Positions 1 to 8,750 of a stretch of 64,000 nt of DNA are shown in pieces (within the stretch, counting starts at the first letter, position 1; each line of letters starts with the position of its first letter). Position numbers and translations under genes: made by a program. This DNA is from an uncultured bacterium (GTDB taxonomy: Bacteria; Bacillota; Clostridia; Lachnospirales; Lachnospiraceae): NCBI GenBank assembly GCA_947063875.1, contig CAMSTY010000005.1, forward strand, positions 27,281 to 91,280. The letters run 5' to 3'. The notes below the pieces were generated by a model, which saw only the letters and a program-made list of their open reading frames with translations, was not told the DNA's origin and ran no database searches.

Positions 1-596
1 CGGTCCATAGTAGAATAATAAATTCGCAGGAAGTCTTCTAAATAAGCGCCGTTATTTTCGATAAGGATTTCAAGATTATATGTATTAGCCCTCTTGACAT
101 TTTTCCTGACCTTCTGCTTAAAATCCATCCACATAGCATCAAGCGGCATTTCCAACGACCTTACTACATTATGCATTCTTGTCTCTACATCTCCATCGTA
201 ATGCTTATAATAATCGGTAAAAAGTTCAAATCTCACAAACTCACAAACATAGCGGTTTCTCATGCAATAATCTGTATACTCATTATTCAGTTTTTTCCAA
301 TCGGAAACATTTCCCCAAAATCCTCCGTAACCATATGGTGTTATAAGATCATAATATTGGCCTTCTTTAATTTTTCCGCTTAATTTCTCATCCTGCGCCA
401 CATCACGTCTTAAAACTACATTGATCGCACGATCCGCACCACTTTCATATAGCAGAAGCAATGGCATGCCATTTTTGGGTTCTTCCTTCATAAATGCTTT
501 TGAGTATCCGGAAAGATAAAAAACATCATAATCAGGGAAAGACCTTACGATTTCATCCCACGCTTTAGCATTGTCTATAGCTATTTCCCGAATCAT
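1..596 (-). CDS. FemAB/GNAT-like N-acyltransferase, partial (runs off the left edge; absent from the ORF track)
   Basis: Manual minus-strand translation from ATG at 596..594 is open to base 1: MIREIAIDNAKAWDEIVRSFPDYDVFYLSGYSKAFMKEEPK...DAMWMDFKQKVRKNVKRANTYNLEILIENNGAYLEDFLRIYYSTMD; the 'KVRKNVKRA...' region resembles FemAB/GNAT acyltransferases; ATGA overlap with the upstream gene. Confidence 0.75.
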   Translation of the reverse strand, partial: MIREIAIDNAKAWDEIVRSFPDYDVFYLSGYSKAFMKEEPKNGMPLLLLYESGADRAINVVLRRDVAQDEKLSGKIKEGQYYDLITPYGYGGFWGNVSDWKKLNNEYTDYCMRNRYVCEFVRFELFTDYYKHYDGDVETRMHNVVRSLEMPLDAMWMDFKQKVRKNVKRANTYNLEILIENNGAYLEDFLRIYYSTMD

Positions 597-1330
597 GCTG
601 TCCTTCTACGCCCCCTTCTGCAAACATTTGCAGGAACGGTAAAGAACCGTATGTTTGTAATTATCTTATAGGAGAAATACCCCCCCCCGAATCTGGATTC
701 TGAAGCCTTATCTTTCAGCATTTTCTTAACAGGAACCCCTATATAGGTCCCTTCCTCCTCTATATCCTTTATGACTACTGCTCCGGCGCCAAGAGTGACA
801 TTGGAACAGATATTAACATTATTAGAAATGATCGCACCTGCGCCCACCCAGCTACAGCTTCCAATACATACGGTTCCAGACAAGTGCGCTCCTACCGATA
901 CATGGCAATAATCACCGACTGCACAATCGTGATCAATGGAACTGGAAGTGTTTACTATGCAGCCATTGCCAATTCTGGCTCCGGAATTGACTACAGTTCC
1001 GGCCATTACTACAGTCCCTTCGCCTATAACCGCATCCTCTGCAATCACAGCATTCGGATGAATCAAAATAGGAAAGTCTCTGCCCTGGTCTCTATTCATC
1101 AATCTCTTGCGGATATAAGCATTACCAACAGCGACAATGATTTTGCCTTGAAGACCTGCAGTCATCGTATCCGGACCCAGTACCGGATACCCGGCACATT
1201 CTTTCAATCCGGAATTGTTGTCCAGAAATACAATGTCCTCATAGCCATTCAGCTTTGCAATGTCAGCCACGACCCTCCCATGTCCGCTGGCGCCGATAAT
1301 AATAAGCCTGTTCAATCTGGTGTCCTCCAT
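593..1330 (-). CDS. NeuD/PglD-family sugar O/N-acetyltransferase (left-handed beta-helix hexapeptide repeats)
   Basis: N-term 'LIIIGASGHGRVVADIAKLNGY' and hexapeptide repeats 'VIGEGTVVMAGTVVNSGARIGNGCIVNTSSSIDHDCAVGDYCHVSVGAHLSGTVCIGSCSWVGAGA'. Confidence 0.88.
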   Translation of the reverse strand: MEDTRLNRLIIIGASGHGRVVADIAKLNGYEDIVFLDNNSGLKECAGYPVLGPDTMTAGLQGKIIVAVGNAYIRKRLMNRDQGRDFPILIHPNAVIAEDAVIGEGTVVMAGTVVNSGARIGNGCIVNTSSSIDHDCAVGDYCHVSVGAHLSGTVCIGSCSWVGAGAIISNNVNICSNVTLGAGAVVIKDIEEEGTYIGVPVKKMLKDKASESRFGGGYFSYKIITNIRFFTVPANVCRRGRRRTA

Positions 1331-1989
1331 TGCGCTTTTACCCCTTCTGGTGTTCCCATAAATTCCTCCATCGTTGACGACGTCTCGGAACTGATTCCTT
1401 CTCGTTTTATGACAGTTCGTATAGTATCCAGGGCAATCTTCACGTCATTGATAAAAGTAACATTCTTTGTATACCATACATCCATCGCAAACTTATCTTC
1501 CCAGGACACGCTATTTCTTCCATGTGCCTGTGCATATCCAGTTAGTCCCGGTCTCACATCATGCCTGTGATGTTGTTCTTCGTTATATCTGTCAAAGTAT
1601 CTTACCAGCAATGGTCTTGGGCCTATCAGGGACATGTCTCCTTTCAAGATGTTAAAAAACTCTGGGATTTCATCAATGCTGGTCCGGCGCAGCCATGATC
1701 CAAAAGATGTCAGTCTTACACTGTCTAGGAGAACTTCTCCCTTTTCATCCCTTTCATCTGTCATGGTTCTGAATTTATACAAACGAAAGATTCTTTCTTT
1801 GCCAGTTTTAAGGTCGATTTTCCCCAAACGATCCTGCTTGAACAATACCGGCGATCCTAGTTTTACCCTAACAAGTATTGCTATAATGACATACAGCCAA
1901 CAAAACAGTATCAGCACTAGCAAAGAGCATATGACATCAATCAGCCGTTTAAAGAAAAGAGCATATAAGCCTCTTTTTGCTTTTTCCAT
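1312..1989 (-). CDS. Undecaprenyl-phosphate sugar phosphotransferase, PglC/bacterial sugar transferase family
   Basis: FFKRLIDVICSLLVL..., 'SFGSWLRRTSIDEIPEFFNILKGDMSLIGPRPLLVRY', 'RHDVRPGLTGYAQAHGRNSVSWEDKFAMDVWY'; ATG at 1989 preferred over ORF start 2031. Confidence 0.92.
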   Translation of the reverse strand: MEKAKRGLYALFFKRLIDVICSLLVLILFCWLYVIIAILVRVKLGSPVLFKQDRLGKIDLKTGKERIFRLYKFRTMTDERDEKGEVLLDSVRLTSFGSWLRRTSIDEIPEFFNILKGDMSLIGPRPLLVRYFDRYNEEQHHRHDVRPGLTGYAQAHGRNSVSWEDKFAMDVWYTKNVTFINDVKIALDTIRTVIKREGISSETSSTMEEFMGTPEGVKAQWRTPD

Positions 1990-2005
1990 ACAATATAATC
2001 TCCAA

Positions 2006-2322
2006 TTATTCAATGCACACCTTGATGGCATCTATTACCACATCTTGCTGCCAAAGCACCCTCTTACTGTCACTTGGAAGACACAATCCTCTGCATTGTA
2101 TGGAAACGATTGCTTCCAGGATCTCCGACAGGCTGAACTTTCCTGTTTCTTTTATATGTCAGACATCCCATTCATCCCTGACCTGTTTGCAAATAACACT
2201 CAGATCTATGATCAGACGACTGGGCCAGAACTCACTATTCTCTACATCATACGGATTCATTTTCATCGGAAAATTTGTAGCATTCAGAAATTTTGCTTCA
2301 TCCTCAATGATGTTATCCCTCA
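2006..2322 (-). pseudogene. Decayed, internally deleted C-terminal remnant of a second DegT/DnrJ/EryC1 aminotransferase
   Basis: One minus-strand frame with one TGA reads ...TNFPMKMNPYDVENSEFWPSRLIIDLSVICKQVRDEWDV*HIKETGKFSLSEILEAIVSIQCRGLCLPSDSKRVLWQQDVVIDAIKVCIE*, collinear with LPLRMNPYEEGISRPNYWLSCILIDPDAMCETVRGE, PGKSCPDEILGAL and RGLCLPSDNKMTEEEQGLVIEVV in the adjacent intact gene. Confidence 0.85.
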
Positions 2323-3618
2323 CCCAAAACACCGCCTCACCACCTCGATCACCAGTCCCTGCTCCTCCTCTGTCATCTTATTATCCGACGGCAGGCACAA
2401 GCCCCGGTTAAAAATATCCGCCCCAGCATCCACCGCTCCCCCTTCTTCTATATAAGCGTTGCTCCTCCCTCTCCCGTTCCCTTCCCTTGTCACGAAGGCA
2501 TGGTTCCGGTAGATCGGCTGCATGTGCATCGGCTTCCAGATCGGGCGGCCTTCCATATGGAAAGCCGCCAGCGCCCCCAGGATCTCATCCGGGCAGCTTT
2601 TCCCGGGTTCCCCGACATACAGCGCCTGCCTCTCCCCCCGGACCGTTTCACACATGGCATCCGGATCGATCAGAATACAGCTCAGCCAGTAATTGGGTCT
2701 GCTGATCCCCTCCTCATACGGATTCATCCGCAGCGGCAGTCCCTTCAGCCCCTCGCGGTACCGTTCATAAACCCTCTTCTTTGCCTTGATATGTTCCTCC
2801 AGATGCCCCCACTGCCCCCTCACCACGCCGGCGATCACATTGCTCATCCGGTAGTTGTAGCCCAGTTCCTCATGCTGGTACCAGGGGGCATCCTCCCGGG
2901 ACTGGGTGGACCATTTCCTGGCCTTGTTCGCCTCCCTTTCCCCTTCCACCAGAAGCATCCCGCCACAGCTTCCGGTGATGATCTTGTTCCCGTTAAAGCT
3001 GATAATGGAATAGTCCCCAAAGGCGCCGGTCTGCTTCCCCTGGTAGGTCGCTCCAAGGCTCTCTGCCGCATCTTCAATCAGAAGCGCCTGATGCTGCCTG
3101 CACAGGGAACGGATTCCCTCCATCTTTCCCGGCGTCCCGTACAGATGGGCCACCACTACCAGTCGGACATCCGGATACCTCTCGAATGCAATGCGCAGCG
3201 CTTCGGGATCCATGTTCCAGGTCCCGCCCTCCGTATCAATAAAGACGGCCTCCCCGCCCTCATAGGCAACTGGGTTCACCGTGGCGTCAAACGTCATGTC
3301 CGTGCAGAAGACGCGTCGGCCTTCCAGCGTCCCATGCCCGACTCTTGGCTGGCCATACAGCCTTTCCCCGGCCAGCTTGACCGCCAGATGGAGCGCCGCC
3401 GTACCGGAGGAAAGGGCAACCGCATGCCTGACGCCGATATAGTTTTCTGCCAGCCGTTCCAGTTCATTGATATTTTCTCCTACCGTGCTCATCCAGTTCG
3501 TCCGGTAAGCCTCTGTGATATACTGCAGTTCCTCCCCATGCATGGTCGGGGAGGATAGCCACAGCTTCCTCTTCAGTGGTTCGATGCCTCGAAACCTTGG
3601 GTCGTTTCTGATCTCCAT
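2320..3618 (-). CDS. DegT/DnrJ/EryC1/StrS (PglE-like) PLP-dependent sugar aminotransferase
   Basis: 'VALSSGTAALHLAVKLAG', 'IEDAAESLGATYQGKQTGAFGDYSIISFNGNKIITGSCGGML', 'MSNVIAGVVRGQ'; RBS aggag before ATG. Confidence 0.92.
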   Translation of the reverse strand: MEIRNDPRFRGIEPLKRKLWLSSPTMHGEELQYITEAYRTNWMSTVGENINELERLAENYIGVRHAVALSSGTAALHLAVKLAGERLYGQPRVGHGTLEGRRVFCTDMTFDATVNPVAYEGGEAVFIDTEGGTWNMDPEALRIAFERYPDVRLVVVAHLYGTPGKMEGIRSLCRQHQALLIEDAAESLGATYQGKQTGAFGDYSIISFNGNKIITGSCGGMLLVEGEREANKARKWSTQSREDAPWYQHEELGYNYRMSNVIAGVVRGQWGHLEEHIKAKKRVYERYREGLKGLPLRMNPYEEGISRPNYWLSCILIDPDAMCETVRGERQALYVGEPGKSCPDEILGALAAFHMEGRPIWKPMHMQPIYRNHAFVTREGNGRGRSNAYIEEGGAVDAGADIFNRGLCLPSDNKMTEEEQGLVIEVVRRCFG

Positions 3619-3699
3619 AATCGGTTCTCCTGCTAAATCTTGGAAATTTTTCTAATTAAGCTTTTCTGACAATAAACTTTTTTAATGTTTTATACATAG

Positions 3700-3727
3700 A
3701 AAAAAGGAAGGGATTCCCTTCCCTTCC
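3700..3727 (-). terminator. Intrinsic terminator between loaP and the glycan operon (candidate LoaP antitermination target)
   Basis: Minus strand GGAAGGG-AAGGGAAT-CCCTTCC-TTTTTT: perfect 7-bp stem and T6 tract. Confidence 0.85.
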
Positions 3728-3744
3728 AAACACTCTTTTACTCT

Positions 3745-4251
3745 TCATACTCTCCTTACAACCTCCAACCCCACCGCCACTTCCTGCACCCGGCCAAACA
3801 TATGCATTTCCACCAGCGCTGTCCGTTTATGCCGGTCAACCTTGCGGATCACGGTCTCCAGGCCTTCCAACGGCCCTTCCAGTATCATCACCTGATCGCC
3901 TTCCATATATCCGGTAGACATCGCCACCAGGCGTTCTTCATTGAGCAGCTGCTCCAGTACCCGCAGATCCTCGTCGATAATCGAAGTCCATTTTTCTCCT
4001 GTTCCCAGAATCTTTGTCAATTCCGGCACCTGTTTAAGTTCCATATAAAATTTTTCAATCTTTTCCGTCTCCACAAATACATATCCAGGAAACAAAAGCG
4101 CCTGGACTATATGCCAGGCGCCTGCGTACTTCTTTTTCTGTTCATATCTTGGTAAAAAGCATTCTCCAAGGCTGGAGTCTGCCACATATTGGCGGATCAT
4201 GGAAACGGTCTCCCCCTCTCTTCCAGTCCGCACCTGCATAACATACCACAT
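3745..4251 (-). CDS. loaP: LoaP-type NusG-paralog transcription antiterminator
   Basis: MWYVMQVRTGREGETVSMIRQYV...LFPGYVFVETE...LGTGEKWTSIIDEDLRVLEQLL...GDQVMILEGPLEGLETVIRKVDRHKRTALVEMHMFGRVQEVAVGLEVV: NGN plus KOW; ATG at 4251 with GGAGGAACGTT RBS (ORF track start 4359 is too far upstream). Confidence 0.85.
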   Translation of the reverse strand: MWYVMQVRTGREGETVSMIRQYVADSSLGECFLPRYEQKKKYAGAWHIVQALLFPGYVFVETEKIEKFYMELKQVPELTKILGTGEKWTSIIDEDLRVLEQLLNEERLVAMSTGYMEGDQVMILEGPLEGLETVIRKVDRHKRTALVEMHMFGRVQEVAVGLEVVRRV

Positions 4252-4411
4252 AACGTTCCTCCAGTTTACAAACCGGGAACTGTGTCTGAAAATGGGTATG
4301 CTTCGCCATTCGCCACAAAAAAATGTCACGACAAGGCAAAACAATATAACCTCAAACACAGTTAAACGCGGCCACGCGACGATTTAACTTTGATTGATTT
4401 TATGATAATGC

Positions 4412-4427
4412 GTGCGCATCAGCGCAC
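4412..4427 (-). promoter_or_regulatory. Short GC hairpin in the loaP 5' leader
   Basis: GTGCGC-TGAT-GCGCAC perfect inverted repeat just downstream of the predicted promoter. Confidence 0.6.
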
Positions 4428-4433
4428 TTCCTC

Positions 4434-4461
4434 ATTATATCATACATTCCCGAAAAGTAAA
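4434..4461 (-). promoter_or_regulatory. Predicted sigma-A promoter for loaP
   Basis: Minus strand TTTACT-N16-TATAAT. Confidence 0.55.
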
Positions 4462-4786
4462 TAGACAAATTTTGGCCGGGGGACTTGCCGGGAAACTTGC
4501 GCCGGAAAATTTCAAACAAGAAACTTCAAAGGGCCGCCATATGGCCGCCCTCACTTCCTCTCATTCCAGATTCTTACTCAATTCCGCAAACAAAACCCAC
4601 AGCGAACGCTCTGGCATCCGGTTATCCAATGCTGCGTTTCCCAGTGCCCTGGCACATCCCATATGGGTAGTGAAATCCTTAACAGAACCAGCAACAGAAA
4701 ACCAGACACGGACTGCCTCAAATTTCCAATTATGATTACCGCTCCGTCTAAATATACTCCTGATACAATCCAACAAAACTTACTAT

Positions 4787-5317
4787 TTAATAAAACTTAC
4801 ATATTGGATTCTTGAAAAGCGAGACAGCAAAGTTTTCACAATATACCTTATAATCAGAATAGGCATTCTTCATTTGCTCACAGAATTTTTCCAGGTTATA
4901 CCCAGCCAGATTGTGAGCATTGTGTTTTTCTTCTCCATAAGGGAAAAGTGTACTGTCTAATATTCCTATTTTGGCAAGTCTATAGGAGCCAAACATCTGA
5001 TAATACATCATAGCAATGTTTCCTCCCATTGACCAGCCAAGCAGTGTTACATCATCTAATCCCAAATAATCAATCAATTCTTTCACATCTTCCGCCATTC
5101 TGGACAGATTCATGCCCTCTTCGCATTTTGTAGAATAGCCAAATCCTCTGAGATCCAAAATAATTACTCTATAATGCTTGCTTAACTCAGGAACATTTCG
5201 CTGAAAAAATTTTGAAGTACACAAAAAACCTGGAATTATAACAATAGGGGCCCCTTCACCATATACTTCAAAATATATGTTTTTGTTATCACTTGTCTTC
5301 AAAAAGCATCCTTCCAC
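4787..5317 (-). pseudogene. C-terminally truncated alpha/beta hydrolase
   Basis: 'GAPIVIIPGFLCTSKFFQ', 'VIILDLRGFGYSTK', nucleophile elbow 'LLGWSMGGNIAM'; ends at 176 aa (...KNPICKFY), before the usual C-terminal region with the catalytic His. Confidence 0.7.
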
Positions 5318-5602
5318 AATTTCAACTTCCTTCCTATAAGGTCCTCTTCTTAATTCATACGAGTAATAATTCGGCCGATTTCATATTTCCTCGCTGTAGC
5401 ATCATCGTATCAAAACCCTTTTGTCCTGTATATTTACTTTAGAAAATACCATTATAAATTTTAATTAATATAGCCGATATTTTCGGCATTTTCTCCAAAA
5501 ATATGCTATACTGTCACATATATACTGTGATTTTATACTTTTTTCAATTGTAAACCAATTTTTTCTACAAAATGAAACCCCAATAGAAGGAGAAGGGATG
5601 TT

Positions 5603-6493
5603 ATGAAAATTAGTCAACTGGAATATTTCTGTGCCGTAAGCCAATACCACAGTATCACTCAGGCCGCCCAGAAGCTTTATGTAACTCAGCCAGCCATTTC
5701 TAATGCCATCCGTGAATTGGAAAAAGAATTTTCTATCAATTTATTTACGTGATCTAAAAACCATTTGATCCTTACCAATGAGGGCGAACTATTTTATCAA
5801 AAAGCCAATGTCCTCCTGCAGTTTATACGGCAGACATCCTCTCAACTCTATGATCTTGGAAAACAGATCCTTCCTGTTAAAGTTGGAATTCCGCCCCTGT
5901 TAAGTACTCTGTTCTATCCAGAGATGTTACTTGCCTTTAAAAAAGAGTATCCGAATATTCCTATAGAACTCTTTGAATATGGATCTATCCGAGCGGCTGC
6001 TTTGGTTCAGGAAGATGAGCTGGATCTGGCTCTTGTTAATATGCACTTTTATGATATTGATAAAATGAATTCCTACCGAATCCTTGCCGACCACATTGTG
6101 TTATGTGTATCGCCAGAGCATCGCTTTGCGCAGATGAAAGAAATATCTATAGAAATGCTGAAAGACGAATCTCTTATCATGTACAATACGGATTCCGTTC
6201 AGAATACTACTCTTAGTGCACTTTTTGAGAGTATTGGCATTAAACCCAATATTATCATGCATGCCAGCCAGCTTTATACCATTAAAAAGTTTATATCTGA
6301 AAATCTGGGCGGAGCCTGTCTGTATTCCTCCATACTGCCTTCTTCCCCAGGTTTTATTAAAATTCCTATTATTCCCCTTATCTCACAGGATATCGGTCTT
6401 GTCTGGAAAAAGGGGAAATATATAAACAGCGGTGTAGAAAAGTTTATTTCTTTTACCAGAAAATATGCACAACAAAGATTTCCAGCCACGTAG
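5603..6493 (+). pseudogene. LysR-family regulator interrupted by one in-frame TGA (5750..5752)
   Basis: ATG 5603: MKISQLEYFCAVSQYHSITQAAQKLYVTQPAISNAIRELEKEFSINLFT*SKNHLILTNEGELFYQKAN... continues in frame to 6493; 'LFTR' is expected, so CGA->TGA. Confidence 0.85.
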
Positions 6494-6650
6494 AAAAGAG
6501 TTCTCTCATGCATCCCTGCGCAAACTGCAATTTTTTGATATATGCTTTCGGAGACAAAGATAAAATGCCATCCACCTGTTCCGCCTCCCCACTAAAATGA
6601 TTATGGAAATCCCGGGCGGAATTAAGAAACATCCAACAAAAAGCATAAAA

Positions 6651-6676
6651 AAGGACTCCTGTTTCCAGGAATCCCG
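6651..6676. terminator. Bidirectional intrinsic terminator-like hairpin
   Basis: aaaaaaGGACTCCTG-TTTC-CAGGAATCCcgttttt. Confidence 0.6.
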
Positions 6677-6723
6677 TTTTTACCATCCTATCCTATTCTG
6701 TTTGTTTTGGCTGCAGGCAGAGC

Positions 6724-7296
6724 CTAATTGGGGCCGGTTCCTTTTCCCATTCCCATCTCATGTAAGCCAGCCTTCCCCAGTTCATCCCTTGTTTCCTCTC
6801 CCCCAATCTCCACTCCTGAATACACGATCTTCTCCCGTTCCACAAACCGGTGTATTGCCGGGACACACGCCACTGCTGCCAGAAAAGCAATATCTAACGC
6901 CAGCGACGTCACCGTAACCACCCACCATAGATCTCCCCAAAAATTAAAGTAAAAAAGATTCGGAAGGCTTCTCACCAGCATCCGTCCAAGTTCCATACTC
7001 CGGAAAAGCAGAAATGCCCAGGCAATTTTCCACTCCTGCTGGATACACACCAGGTAAAATCCATAACAAACCAGCAGATTCACCGGCAGCAGCAATAACA
7101 TTCCTATGGACTCCACCTCCAGAATAATACTCACCCCATGCAGGAACATACGGCTGATCAGGATCAGACCCAGCCACATCCTAAGCCGCAGTTCCATATC
7201 TACAAATCCCGGATGGAGGCGTTCCATCGCCATCTTCCTCTCCGCCAGCTGTTCCTTCGACCAAGCCTTCCTTTTTTCCTGCCGATTCTTTGCCAT
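6724..7296 (-). CDS. Hypothetical multi-pass membrane protein
   Basis: 190 aa with several hydrophobic segments (MWLGLILISRMFLHGVSIILEV, IGMLLLLPVNLLVCYGFYLV). Confidence 0.6.
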   Translation of the reverse strand: MAKNRQEKRKAWSKEQLAERKMAMERLHPGFVDMELRLRMWLGLILISRMFLHGVSIILEVESIGMLLLLPVNLLVCYGFYLVCIQQEWKIAWAFLLFRSMELGRMLVRSLPNLFYFNFWGDLWWVVTVTSLALDIAFLAAVACVPAIHRFVEREKIVYSGVEIGGEETRDELGKAGLHEMGMGKGTGPN

Positions 7297-7333
7297 AATG
7301 TTCTCCCCTCTTTTTCCTCATCCTGTTTCCATT

Positions 7334-8563
7334 CTAAAATCCCATATCTCCCAGCTTTTTTACCAGCTGAATGTAAAACTCCAGCACCTTGAAATCCCGG
7401 TAATCTTCCCTTGTCAGATCAATCATATCGCCATGGGAGATTCCCCGCAGATAACGGTTTGTCACAACCCCCTGGAAATTCGTCCACTGTGCAGACTCCA
7501 CCGTCACCAGGCCGTCGTTAGGGGCATCCAGCACCTTTAAAATCCAATAGGGGACGCAGAGAAGCTTGCTGCTTAATCCGTGCTTCATCAGACTGGCATA
7601 GCTCTGATACCAGACTCCTTTTGCATCCGGATACCGCCGGTTAAACTCCGCGGCATAAGCACAGGAAAGCTGACGGCTTGCCACGTAGGCGTTTGGGTTT
7701 TTATCCCCCAGCATCCTGAAATATCGGTCAATCAGCCGGCAGACCATGTGGTACATCGGGTCCGGCAGCCGCATCAGGAACTCCACCAAAGCGGAACCCC
7801 GGTGCGGAGTGTTAATGGTAGTCAGAGTGGCCACACAGGGCGCCATTGACAGTCCGCTGACCAGATACCGGGAATCCAGCCCTCCCTTGGAATGGGCGAT
7901 GATATTCACCTTTTCTGCCCCGGTTTCTTTCTGGATCTCCCTGATTTTTTCCTGCAGAATCGCGGCATTGTCTTCCACGGTCCCCCAGGCCTCCTGATGC
8001 CCGTAAAAAACCCTGGCTCCGTTTCTTACCAGTTCCCTGGGAATCCGCCCCCAATAATTGAAATAATGAAAATCACGGAAGCCTACGCCGTGTACGAGCA
8101 AAAGCGGGTAGCGGGTCTGACAGATCTGATGCTCCACGCGCACATCATCGAGGCGAATTTTATGGACATTATGATCGATTTCCTGACATGCCAGTCCTCT
8201 TACATACCATGCCAGTCCATAATTAAGAAACGGCACCCATATCAGGCTCCAGACAATCAGCCGCTTCATAATGCGCAGCCTTTTGCAGATTAGGCAGAGC
8301 CAAAACAAAGAGAGGAACATTCCCAGATAACACAGAAGAAAAGCAGCAAGTGAGCCGATCGACGTCCAATGTCTCAAATACCCGAAAAAGTCCCGGAAAA
8401 CGCCAAATCGCCTCATCTGCGAGATCATCCAGATCCCCACAGGCGGCGTCAGTATCAGAAATATTGTCAGCGTTCCTGTCAGAAAACGCAGCAGATACAA
8501 ATGCAGCCGTCCGACCGCATCCATAGCCGCCCCCATGGCTGCATCCATTTTTTTCCGTTCCAT
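7334..8563 (-). CDS. Membrane-anchored alpha/beta-hydrolase (triacylglycerol lipase/esterase-like)
   Basis: 'PLLLVHGVGFRDF', 'VNIIAHSKGGLDSRYLVSGL', N-terminal TM segments. Confidence 0.8.
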   Translation of the reverse strand: MERKKMDAAMGAAMDAVGRLHLYLLRFLTGTLTIFLILTPPVGIWMISQMRRFGVFRDFFGYLRHWTSIGSLAAFLLCYLGMFLSLFWLCLICKRLRIMKRLIVWSLIWVPFLNYGLAWYVRGLACQEIDHNVHKIRLDDVRVEHQICQTRYPLLLVHGVGFRDFHYFNYWGRIPRELVRNGARVFYGHQEAWGTVEDNAAILQEKIREIQKETGAEKVNIIAHSKGGLDSRYLVSGLSMAPCVATLTTINTPHRGSALVEFLMRLPDPMYHMVCRLIDRYFRMLGDKNPNAYVASRQLSCAYAAEFNRRYPDAKGVWYQSYASLMKHGLSSKLLCVPYWILKVLDAPNDGLVTVESAQWTNFQGVVTNRYLRGISHGDMIDLTREDYRDFKVLEFYIQLVKKLGDMGF

Positions 8564-8622
8564 CGCTTGTACCTCCCTTTAGCGTTTCTTCCGACAAGCT
8601 TTATTTTCCCTTTTCCGATCCG

Positions 8623-8750
8623 CCATGCCTTTCACCCGCTCTTTCCTTTCACAGCCGTGCCCTTCACACTCTGTTTCCTTTCACAGTCATGCCTTTCACG
8701 CTCTGTTTTCTTTCACAGCCATGCCTTTCACCCGCTCTTTCCCTTCACCC
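8623..8750. repeat. Four degenerate direct repeats of a 32-bp unit
   Basis: Units start at 8623, 8655, 8687 and 8719: CCATGCCTTTCACCCGCTCTTTCCTTTCACAG / CCGTGCCCTTCACACTCTGTTTCCTTTCACAG / TCATGCCTTTCACGCTCTGTTTTCTTTCACAG / CCATGCCTTTCACCCGCTCTTTCCCTTCAC.. Confidence 0.9.

Noticed and set aside
4561-4776. Minus-strand 71-aa ORF (MLDCIRSIFRRSGNHNWKFEAVRVWFSVAGSV...)
   Set aside because: Starts at a non-ATG codon without a clear RBS and has no recognised family. It may be a gene fragment but I cannot support a call.
6453-6686. Minus-strand 77-aa ORF downstream of the LysR pseudogene
   Set aside because: Overlaps the LysR 3' end and a terminator hairpin; no family resemblance.
8623-8750. Possible CRISPR array
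   Set aside because: Repeats are contiguous 32-mers without spacers, degenerate, and have no cas genes nearby.
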